Below the pieces are notes generated by a model. It made no database searches, was not told where the DNA came from, and was given only the letters and a program-made list of their open reading frames with translations. Below, piece by piece: positions 58,039 through 64,000 of a stretch of DNA of 64,000 nt; within the stretch, counting starts at the first letter, position 1; every line of letters begins with the position of its first letter. This DNA comes from Microbacterium esteraromaticum (GTDB taxonomy: Bacteria > Actinomycetota > Actinomycetes > Actinomycetales > Microbacteriaceae), in assembly GCF_900163815.1 (NCBI RefSeq), contig NZ_FUKO01000009.1:56912-120911 (forward strand). Direction: 5' to 3'. Position numbers and translations under genes: made by a program.

Positions 58039-58740
58039 ATGACCGATGCTGCGCAGCCGATCCGCACGGTGGGGATCCTGGGAGCAGGGCGGCTCGGCAC
58101 AGTGCTCGCCGCGCTGGCTGCCACCGCCGGGTACCGGGTTCTCGTGGCCACCTCATCGGGGCCGGATGCCATCGCCCGCGCGATGGCGGCGATCGACGCG
58201 GAGGCGAAGCCGACAGCATCCGTCATCGCGGAAGCGGATGCCGTCGTGCTGGCGCTCCCTCTCGGGAAACTGCGGATGCTGCCGGTCGATGAGCTGCGCG
58301 GAAAGCTCGTGATCGACGCGATGAACTACTGGTGGGGTGCCGACGGCATCCGCCCCGATCTGGATGATCTGCGCACCTCGACGAGCGAGACCGTGCAGGC
58401 GCACCTGTCGCACTCGCGCGTGGTGAAGGCGCTGGGGCACATGGGCTATCACGATCTCGAAGACGAGAGCCGACCGGTCGGGATGCCCGAGCGCAAGGCG
58501 ATCGCGATCGCCGGCGACGATCCGGCTGATGTGGCCGTGGTGGCGTCCTTCGTCGACGATCTCGGTTTCGATCCCGTCGTCGCGGGCGAGTTGGCTTCGG
58601 GAATCATGCTCGAGCCCGGAAGTGAGATCTTCGGCGCCGACGTGGGTGCCACAGAACTGCGGGAGATGCTGATGGGCTTTCCGACGTCTCAGCGCGGCAT
58701 CGTCGTCGCCCGTGCGCGAGGCGGACAGCTCTTCCGCTGA
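58039..58740 (+). CDS. NADPH-dependent F420 reductase-like NAD(P)-binding protein
   Basis: A 233-residue Rossmann protein: TVGILGAGRLGTVLAALAATAGYRVLVATS at the N-terminus, EADAVVLALPLGKLRML, DAMNYWWGADG and KALGHMGYHDLEDE. It resembles NADP:F420 oxidoreductases (NpdG/FNO family) and related ProC-like reductases. The substrate is uncertain. The -10 box six bases before ATG 58039 supports this start. Confidence 0.82.
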   Translation: MTDAAQPIRTVGILGAGRLGTVLAALAATAGYRVLVATSSGPDAIARAMAAIDAEAKPTASVIAEADAVVLALPLGKLRMLPVDELRGKLVIDAMNYWWGADGIRPDLDDLRTSTSETVQAHLSHSRVVKALGHMGYHDLEDESRPVGMPERKAIAIAGDDPADVAVVASFVDDLGFDPVVAGELASGIMLEPGSEIFGADVGATELREMLMGFPTSQRGIVVARARGGQLFR

Positions 58741-58753
58741 CACGCAGCCCGGG

Positions 58754-59257
58754 TCAACAGAGGTCTTCGGTCCATTCCAGCCCGAGTGTCTTCGTCACGG
58801 CCGTGAACGTCTCGATGTTGCGGTCGTCGTCTCCACCCGGTGAGAGCACCCAGGCGTCGGATACCGCGAAGCGGACGCCGTCCAGGCCGAAGTCGCTCTT
58901 GCACGTCGCCTTCTTCGCCGTGGCGATCTGCTCGTCCATGAGATCGGCGGAGACGAGCCTGGTTGCGGTGAGGATGACGTAGTCGTCTCCCTTGCAGGCG
59001 ATCACCTGCGCGCGACTCTTCAGTCGCGGCTCATTCTCTTCGCAGACGAGCCCCTCTGCCTCGGCTGCCGACACGATCGCCTCGGCCGTGAGCCCGGCTT
59101 CGACATCGTCGATCTGTGCGGGCTGCTCCGCGGCGACATCGCCGTCCGTCGCCGTCTCATCTCCGGTGGCCGCAGCGCCGCAGCCGACGAGCAGCAGCGC
59201 AATGATTCCGCACAGCGCCACTCCCGCACGCCGGGGCCGTCTCTCACCTGATGTCAT
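58754..59257 (-). CDS. Putative lipoprotein of unknown function
   Basis: A 167-residue exported protein. The N-terminus MTSGERRPRRAGVALCGIIALLLVGCGAA is a signal peptide with lipobox LVGC, processed by the LspA type of peptidase. The mature part is acidic near the N-terminus, then globular with several Cys (CEENEPRLKSRAQVIACKGDDY and a final DLC). The start is ATG 59257; ATG 59263 is possible. It is divergent from the DUF4870 gene, with a repeat array between them. Confidence 0.8.
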   Translation of the reverse strand: MTSGERRPRRAGVALCGIIALLLVGCGAAATGDETATDGDVAAEQPAQIDDVEAGLTAEAIVSAAEAEGLVCEENEPRLKSRAQVIACKGDDYVILTATRLVSADLMDEQIATAKKATCKSDFGLDGVRFAVSDAWVLSPGGDDDRNIETFTAVTKTLGLEWTEDLC

Positions 59258-59284
59258 TCTCATCCGTCGAGACAAACAGACTCG

Positions 59285-59347
59285 GCTCACACGGCGCTCA
59301 CACTTCTCGTCGCGGTGACGTGCGGATGGTGTGAGCGAACTGTGAGT
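59285..59347. promoter_or_regulatory. Paired 11-bp-period repeats facing each other between divergent genes
   Basis: GCTCACAC at 59285 and 59296 and, inverted, GTGTGAGC/CTGTGAGT at 59329 and 59340. Two direct half-sites spaced 11 bases on each side form a symmetric array, as bound by OmpR/PhoB-type response regulators. Confidence 0.55.
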
Positions 59348-59413
59348 GCGCGCTGATGAACTTGTCGTCATCGCAGCGTCACATCGGCGTGCCCTGAAAC
59401 GAAAGGTGTGATC

Positions 59414-59845
59414 ATGACCGATCCGAATGCCGACCCCGTATCCGGAGCTCCCGCTGGCGCTCCCTCCGCACCCGCAGCGTCCGCGCCGCTGACCGCCGCG
59501 GAAGATGCCCAGTGGGCCATGCTGGCGCACTTCCTCAACATCGTCCTGGTGCTGCCCGCGCTCATCATCTTCCTCGTGTTCAAGGAACGCGGTCCACGTG
59601 TCGCTGTGGAGAGCAAGGAAGCACTGAACTGGACGATCAACGTCGCCGGCGTCGTGATCGTCTTGAACATCCTCAGCGCGATTCTCGGCTTCATTCCGAT
59701 TCTGGGCTTCATCGCCTGGATCCTGCTGACCCTCGTCATCTGGGCGGTCATCATCGTCAACATCATCTTCGCGATCAAGGGCGGGCTGAAGGTGAAGAGC
59801 GGCGGCAGCTACCGATACCCGCTCAACTACCGCTGGATCAAGTAG
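59414..59845 (+). CDS. DUF4870 membrane protein
   Basis: A 143-residue protein: a Pro/Ala-rich N-terminus (1-30), then AEDAQWAMLAHFLNIVLVLPALIIFLVFKERGP, VESKEALNWTIN and two further hydrophobic segments, ending YRYPLNYRWIK. These are the DUF4870 hallmarks. The function is unknown; some homologues respond to envelope stress. ATG 59414 has a GAAAGG Shine-Dalgarno. Confidence 0.9.
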   Translation: MTDPNADPVSGAPAGAPSAPAASAPLTAAEDAQWAMLAHFLNIVLVLPALIIFLVFKERGPRVAVESKEALNWTINVAGVVIVLNILSAILGFIPILGFIAWILLTLVIWAVIIVNIIFAIKGGLKVKSGGSYRYPLNYRWIK

Positions 59846-59860
59846 TCCGCACCGCGGGCG

Positions 59861-61054
59861 TCACACGCCTCGAAGCCGCTGGTGCCGAAACCCCTCGGCG
59901 AGAAGGGTGGTGATGGCCAGCGCACCGGCGGCGCCGGCCAGCATCCAGATGCCGCTGGCAGTGGTTCCCAGCACTGCCAGCGCACCGACGAGCACGAACG
60001 CGGGAATCGCCCACCGCGCCACGACCCGAGGCGCGGTGCCGAACCGGATCGAGATGATCGCGTTCGTCAGGAAGAAGAGTGCGATTCCTCCCCAGAGCGA
60101 AACTGCGGAGACGAACGGCAGAACCGTGTCCGGGTGAGTGATCGCCATGGCGACGCTCCCCGAGATGGCGGTGACTCCGGCGACGAGCAGATAGGGCAGG
60201 AACGCAACGGTGTCGCGGATCGCGACGATGTTGCCGTCGTCCTTCAGCTTCTCGAGCCCGGCAGTCATCGCGCTCGTGCCGAACATGAAGAAGGACCAGG
60301 CAAGCGCGGCCAGAATCGTCAACGACAGCGCACCCGCGATGGCGGCGGGCAGCGTCCAGGTCTCATCGACGGCGACGACGGTCGACAGCACGGACTCTCC
60401 CAGGATGATCACGACGAGCAGCCCGAACCGCTCGGACAGATGATCCGTGTTGAGGTTTCTCAGGGCCGCGAAGGCCCAGGTGGGGCTGCTCGCGACGATG
60501 AGCGTGATCTCCACGGCGAGCGCGACACCCCACAGGACGAAGTTCCATGGCTCGGGCAGCCACATCGAGATTCCCCACAGCACTGCTGTGCCGCCGTTGT
60601 ATGCCGAGACCCGCACCCGAGTGGCGGCGTCGCCGTTGCGCCACGACCGTGACACCCACAGTCCGAGCAGCAGAAGGCGCAGCGCCGTGTTTCCCGCGGC
60701 GAACAGCCAGGCCCGATCTGCCGTCGCTTCTGGCGCGGCGACCGCGAGCGCGCCCACCATCACCATCGCGCTCAGCATCACGGCAGCCAGTTGGCGCTGA
60801 CGGAGTCCGGTCATGATGTTCACCACGAAGGTCAGATTGACCCACGACCACCACACTGTCGCGAACAGCGCCAGGAAGACGATCAGGCTGAGCGGAGTCG
60901 GGTTCCGGTGCAGGCCGGCGGCGAGCTGACCCACGAGTGCGACGAAGATCAGATCGAAGAAGAGCTCCATCCAGTGCACGCGGCCGGGGTCCCGGTCGCT
61001 CGGCAGACCTGCCGAAGCGTCATCGGCGCGGTGCGGAGCCATCTGCGCGTCCAA
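59861..61054 (-). CDS. Low temperature requirement protein A (LtrA) family membrane protein
   Basis: A 397-residue protein with about ten to twelve hydrophobic segments. The LtrA signature VHWMELFFDLIFVALVGQLAAGLH is at the N-terminus, followed by HLSERFGLLVVIILGESVLS. Listeria LtrA is needed for growth at low temperature; its biochemical role is unknown. The start is TTG 61054, with ATG 61042 an alternative. It is convergent with the DUF4870 gene and divergent from the nrd operon. Confidence 0.9.
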   Translation of the reverse strand: MDAQMAPHRADDASAGLPSDRDPGRVHWMELFFDLIFVALVGQLAAGLHRNPTPLSLIVFLALFATVWWSWVNLTFVVNIMTGLRQRQLAAVMLSAMVMVGALAVAAPEATADRAWLFAAGNTALRLLLLGLWVSRSWRNGDAATRVRVSAYNGGTAVLWGISMWLPEPWNFVLWGVALAVEITLIVASSPTWAFAALRNLNTDHLSERFGLLVVIILGESVLSTVVAVDETWTLPAAIAGALSLTILAALAWSFFMFGTSAMTAGLEKLKDDGNIVAIRDTVAFLPYLLVAGVTAISGSVAMAITHPDTVLPFVSAVSLWGGIALFFLTNAIISIRFGTAPRVVARWAIPAFVLVGALAVLGTTASGIWMLAGAAGALAITTLLAEGFRHQRLRGV

Positions 61055-61128
61055 TCTCGGATCACACTGTACTCCGCGCTCGGGCGTGCTGTCTCTGCCG
61101 GATTCGACGCGACCTGCAATGTTTGGCC

Positions 61129-61150
61129 TGCCGTAGTTGAAGATACGGCA
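61129..61150. promoter_or_regulatory. 7-bp inverted repeat in the ltrA-nrdI divergent region
   Basis: TGCCGTA (61129-61135) and TACGGCA (61144-61150), with an 8-base spacer. It could be an operator for either gene. Confidence 0.4.
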
Positions 61151-61181
61151 TGTCGCACTTTATGTGCAAGATTGGCTGGTA

Positions 61182-61228
61182 CTACTAGATACGGCGCCAC
61201 AAAGCGGAAGCGCCACAACATGTAGTGC
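61182..61228 (+). promoter_or_regulatory. Tandem NrdR-box candidates upstream of nrdI
   Basis: The stronger box is CCACAACATGTAGTGC (61213-61228), a good fit to acaCwAtATaTwGtgt. A weaker one, CTACTAGATACGGCGC, starts 31 bases upstream (61182-61197). The three-turn spacing is typical of paired NrdR boxes. Confidence 0.6.
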
Positions 61229-61272
61229 GCTGCGCAGCTGCGTGACACACGACGCAAGGAAAGGAATCTGCC

Positions 61273-61761
61273 ATGCAAGCACCGGCGAGAGCAGTCGATC
61301 CGCTGCATCCCATCTCGGAGTTGCTGCCTGCGGACTCGCCGGACCTGGTGTTCTTCTCCAGCGTCTCCGAGAACACGCGACGCTTCGTCGAGAACCTTGA
61401 CCGGCCCGCCACGCGGATTCCGCTGCGTCCGCGCCGCGATGGCCTGATTCGAGTCGCAGCGCCGTTCGTACTGGTGCTGCCGACCTACGGTGGCGGCGAG
61501 AACTCGGGCGCGGTTCCGAAGCAGGTCGGAATGTTCTTGAACGACCCGGCCAATCGTGCGCTCCTCCGCGGCGTCATCACCGCGGGCAACACGAACTTCG
61601 GCGAGCACTACTGCCTCGCCGGCACCATCATCTCCGCAAAGTGCCACGTGCCGGAGCTCTACCGTTTCGAGCTGCTCGGCACCCGGCGTGATGTCGAGCA
61701 AGTCACCAACGGCCTGACCCGCTTCTGGGAACAGGCAACCGACGAGAGGAAGATCGCATGA
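61273..61761 (+). CDS. nrdI: NrdI flavodoxin for class Ib ribonucleotide reductase
   Basis: A 162-residue flavodoxin-like protein that generates the oxidant needed to assemble the Mn2-tyrosyl radical of NrdF. The FMN-binding start is [29 protein letters not shown] and [15 protein letters not shown] follow. A ~22-residue N-terminal extension precedes the usual start. AAGGAAAGGAA precedes the ATG. The stop overlaps nrdE (ATGA). The glutaredoxin gene nrdH that often heads this operon is absent. Confidence 0.95.
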   Translation: MQAPARAVDPLHPISELLPADSPDLVFFSSVSENTRRFVENLDRPATRIPLRPRRDGLIRVAAPFVLVLPTYGGGENSGAVPKQVGMFLNDPANRALLRGVITAGNTNFGEHYCLAGTIISAKCHVPELYRFELLGTRRDVEQVTNGLTRFWEQATDERKIA

Positions 61762-63914
61762 CCACCATCGCCCTGGAATCACCGGCGTCCACGGGGATCG
61801 GCGCGCGGAAGGACTACCACGCGCTCAACGCGCAGCTGAACCTCTTCGCCGCAGACGGGTCCATCCAGTTCAGCAAGGATCACGAGGCCGTCAGCGAGTA
61901 CCTCCGCCAGCACGTCGTGCCGAACACGAAAGAATTCAGCGGCGTTGCAGAACGCCTGGACTGGCTGGTCGCCCACGCCTACTACGAGAAGGACTTCCTC
62001 GATGACTATTCCCCGGAGTTCGTCACGGCGCTGCATGCGAGTGCCCACGACACGGGCCACCAGTTCGCGACCTTCCTCGGCGCCTTCAAGTTCTTCAGCT
62101 CCTACGCACTGAAGTCGTTCGACGGCACGACCTACCTGGAAGGGTACGAAGAGCGCGTCGTCGCGACGGCGCTGTTCCTCGGGCGGGGAGATGAGCTGCT
62201 GGCGACGCGCCTGGTGGATGAGATGCTCACCGGACGCTTTCAACCCGCGACCCCGACGTTCCTGAATGCGGGAAAGGCGCAGCGGGGTGAGCTCGTCTCC
62301 TGCTTCCTGCTGCGACTCGAAGACAACCTCGAGTCGATCGGCCGCGGCGTCAACTCGGCGCTGCAGCTGTCGAAGCGAGGCGGCGGGGTGGCGCTGCTGC
62401 TCACGAATCTGCGTGAGACCGGCGCACCGATCAAGAAGATCGAGAACCAGGCATCCGGTGTCGTCCCGGTGATGAAGATCCTCGAGGACTCCTTCTCCTA
62501 CGCCAACCAGCTCGGGGCGCGGCAGGGTGCCGGGGCGGTCTATCTGCACGCCCACCACCCGGACATCCTGCGTTTTCTCGACACGAAGCGAGAGAACGCC
62601 GACGAGAAGATCCGCATCAAGACGCTCTCGCTGGGCGTCGTGATCCCCGATGTCGCGTTCCAACTCGCGAAAGAGAACCGGGAGATGCACCTGTTCAGCC
62701 CGTACGACGTGGAACGCGAATACGGAAAGCCGCTTTCGGACATCTCCGTCAACGACAACTACGACGATCTCGTCGCCAACCCGCGCGTGCGCAAGACCAC
62801 CGTCAGTGCGCGGGAGTTCTTCAAGACGCTGGCCGAGCTGCAGTTCGAATCGGGTTATCCCTATGTGCTGTTCGAAGACACGGTCAACCGGGCGAATCCG
62901 TTAGCTGGGTGGATCAACATGTCGAACCTGTGCAGTGAGATCCTCCAGGTCAACACGGCATCGGTGCACGACGCGGCAATCGGCTATCAGGAAGTCGGCC
63001 GGGACATCTCCTGCAACCTCGGTTCTCTGAACATCGCGCAGGCCTTTGCTTCGGCGGATTTCGGGGCGACCGTCGAGACAGCGGTGCGCGCGCTGACGAG
63101 CGTGTCGGATCAGACCGAGATCGACGCCGTTCCCTCGATCGTGGAAGGAAACCGCGCTTCGCATGCGATCGGCCTCGGTCAGATGAATCTGCACGGCTTT
63201 CTCGCCTCGCAGCGCATCCACTACGGCAGTGCGGAAGGCATCGACTTCACTGACATCTACTTCCTCACCGTCACTTACCACGCGCTGCGCGCGTCGAACC
63301 TGATCGCGATCGAACGAGGCGAGGCCTTTGCCGGCTTCGAAGCGTCTGCCTATGCCGACGGATCGTACTTCGACAAGTACACCGACGGAGAATGGCAGCC
63401 GTCCACGGAACGCATCCGCGAGCTCTTCTCCACTGCTCGGGTCGCGATCCCCAGCCGCGACGACTGGATCGCGCTGCGGGAGTCGGTGCAGCGACATGGA
63501 ATCTACAACGCCTATCTGCAGGCGGTCCCACCGACCGGATCGATCTCGTATGTGAACAATTCGACGGCATCCATTCACCCGATCGCCGCGACGGTAGAGA
63601 TCCGCAAGGAGGGAAAGCTCGGTCGCGTCTACTACCCGGCCCCGCACATGACCGATGACAATCTCGAGTTCTTCGAAGACGCCTATGAGATCGGCTACGA
63701 GAAGATCATCGACACCTACGCCGCGGCGACCCGTCACGTCGACCAGGGGCTGTCGCTGACGCTGTTCTTCCGCGACACCGCGACCACGCGCGACATCAAC
63801 AAAGCCCAGATCTACGCGTGGCGGGCCGGGATCAAGACGCTCTACTACATCCGTCTGCGTCAGCCCGCGCTGGAAGGCACCGAGATCGAGGGCTGCGTGT
63901 CCTGCGCACTCTGA
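61758..63914 (+). CDS. nrdE: Class Ib ribonucleoside-diphosphate reductase alpha subunit
   Basis: Reduces ribonucleoside diphosphates to deoxy forms, with NrdF as radical donor. The 718 residues contain [23 protein letters not shown] (active-site Cys), [21 protein letters not shown], and [18 protein letters not shown]. The redox C-terminus is GCVSCAL. An N-terminal ATP-cone is absent, as expected for class Ib. It is coupled to nrdI, with nrdF starting 32 bases after the stop. Confidence 0.97.
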   Translation: MTTIALESPASTGIGARKDYHALNAQLNLFAADGSIQFSKDHEAVSEYLRQHVVPNTKEFSGVAERLDWLVAHAYYEKDFLDDYSPEFVTALHASAHDTGHQFATFLGAFKFFSSYALKSFDGTTYLEGYEERVVATALFLGRGDELLATRLVDEMLTGRFQPATPTFLNAGKAQRGELVSCFLLRLEDNLESIGRGVNSALQLSKRGGGVALLLTNLRETGAPIKKIENQASGVVPVMKILEDSFSYANQLGARQGAGAVYLHAHHPDILRFLDTKRENADEKIRIKTLSLGVVIPDVAFQLAKENREMHLFSPYDVEREYGKPLSDISVNDNYDDLVANPRVRKTTVSAREFFKTLAELQFESGYPYVLFEDTVNRANPLAGWINMSNLCSEILQVNTASVHDAAIGYQEVGRDISCNLGSLNIAQAFASADFGATVETAVRALTSVSDQTEIDAVPSIVEGNRASHAIGLGQMNLHGFLASQRIHYGSAEGIDFTDIYFLTVTYHALRASNLIAIERGEAFAGFEASAYADGSYFDKYTDGEWQPSTERIRELFSTARVAIPSRDDWIALRESVQRHGIYNAYLQAVPPTGSISYVNNSTASIHPIAATVEIRKEGKLGRVYYPAPHMTDDNLEFFEDAYEIGYEKIIDTYAAATRHVDQGLSLTLFFRDTATTRDINKAQIYAWRAGIKTLYYIRLRQPALEGTEIEGCVSCAL

Positions 63915-63946
63915 TCACCCCGCTCGCTCTCTCTGAAGGAACACTC

Positions 63947-63955
63947 ATGACACTC
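63947..63955 (+). CDS. nrdF: First three codons of nrdF, truncated by adapter sequence
   Basis: A GAAGGAA Shine-Dalgarno and ATG ACA CTC follow nrdE where nrdF (the radical subunit) is expected. The reading frame is then lost because the following bases are adapter. The identity is by operon context only. Confidence 0.5.
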
Positions 63956-64000
63956 GTGTCTCTTATTCACATCTGACGCTGCCGACGATACTCCTTGTGT
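63956..64000. other. Untrimmed Illumina Nextera adapter (not genomic)
   Basis: 63956-63974 match the Nextera mosaic end at 17 of 19 positions. 63975-63988 (GACGCTGCCGACGA) match the Read 1 adapter exactly. 63989-63996 (TACTCCTT) is the reverse complement of i5 index S507/N507 (AAGGAGTA). 63997-64000 (GTGT) begins the i5 flow-cell arm. The true genomic sequence stops at about 63955. Confidence 0.95.

Noticed and set aside
63947..63976. A nine-codon open frame after nrdE, a possible leader peptide
   Set aside because: All but the first three codons are Nextera adapter.

Overview
This window is a gene-dense, high-GC chromosomal segment from an actinobacterium of the family Microbacteriaceae, most likely Microbacterium or a close relative. 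The evidence is a division/cell-wall (dcw) cluster that ends in sepF, yggT and divIVA/wag31 and has no ftsA, a GarA-FtsR-MerR regulatory block, a PASTA-type PknB kinase, class II DAHP synthase, an imuA-imuB-dnaE2 mutasome cassette, heavy GTG/TTG start usage and many leaderless promoters. No tRNA, rRNA, CRISPR array, phage or insertion sequence was seen, and no gene-free stretch exceeds 300 bases.

Layout. 1-5.9 kb: hisD (cut by the window edge), an unknown membrane protein with an acidic repeat, and the replicative polymerase dnaE. 5.9-6.4 kb: a NUDIX hydrolase. 6.5-24.1 kb: one long minus-strand block read as mraZ-rsmH-ftsL-ftsI-murF-mraY-murD-ftsW-murG-murC-ftsQ-ftsZ-yggS-sepF-yggT-divIVA-lspA-rluD. 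It makes the lipid II precursor and the division machinery, and murE is absent from it. 24.3-29.7 kb: a DUF3040 protein with tandem terminators, a polyprenyl synthase, an Rv2175c-like DNA-binding protein, a three-LysM wall protein and the PknB kinase. 29.7-36.3 kb: class II DAHP synthase, acyltransferase, acyl-CoA ligase, peptide deformylase and a MinD-like ATPase with a very long disordered N-terminus. 36.3-44.1 kb: pyruvate carboxylase, an orphan ParA, two MerR regulators (one FtsR-like), GarA and dihydrolipoamide dehydrogenase, a grouping centred on pyruvate and 2-oxoglutarate metabolism.

44.2-47.2 kb is the main accessory locus: a translationally coupled type III polyketide synthase, SAM methyltransferase and flavoprotein hydroxylase. 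It resembles in logic, but not fully in protein families, the phenolic-lipid (srs-type) clusters of Streptomyces. 47.2-49.0 kb holds small genes (CYTH, hypothetical, an orphan prepilin peptidase, DUF1905). 49.1-54.8 kb is the SOS/mutasome operon imuA-imuB-dnaE2 with a damage-type promoter candidate. 54.8-61.0 kb holds an MMPL exporter, small redox proteins, a lipoprotein, a DUF4870 protein and LtrA. 61.3 kb to the end is the class Ib ribonucleotide reductase operon nrdI-nrdE-(nrdF), with paired NrdR-box candidates.

The last 45 bases (63956-64000) are not genomic: they match an Illumina Nextera adapter plus an i5 index, so the contig really ends three codons into nrdF. I did not find a convincing wholly new system. 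The most useful leads are the type III PKS locus, the missing murE, three regulatory arrays (59285-59347, 26322-26351, 49030-49088), the variant GarA phospho-motif, and a consistent leaderless-promoter signature at 13 genes.
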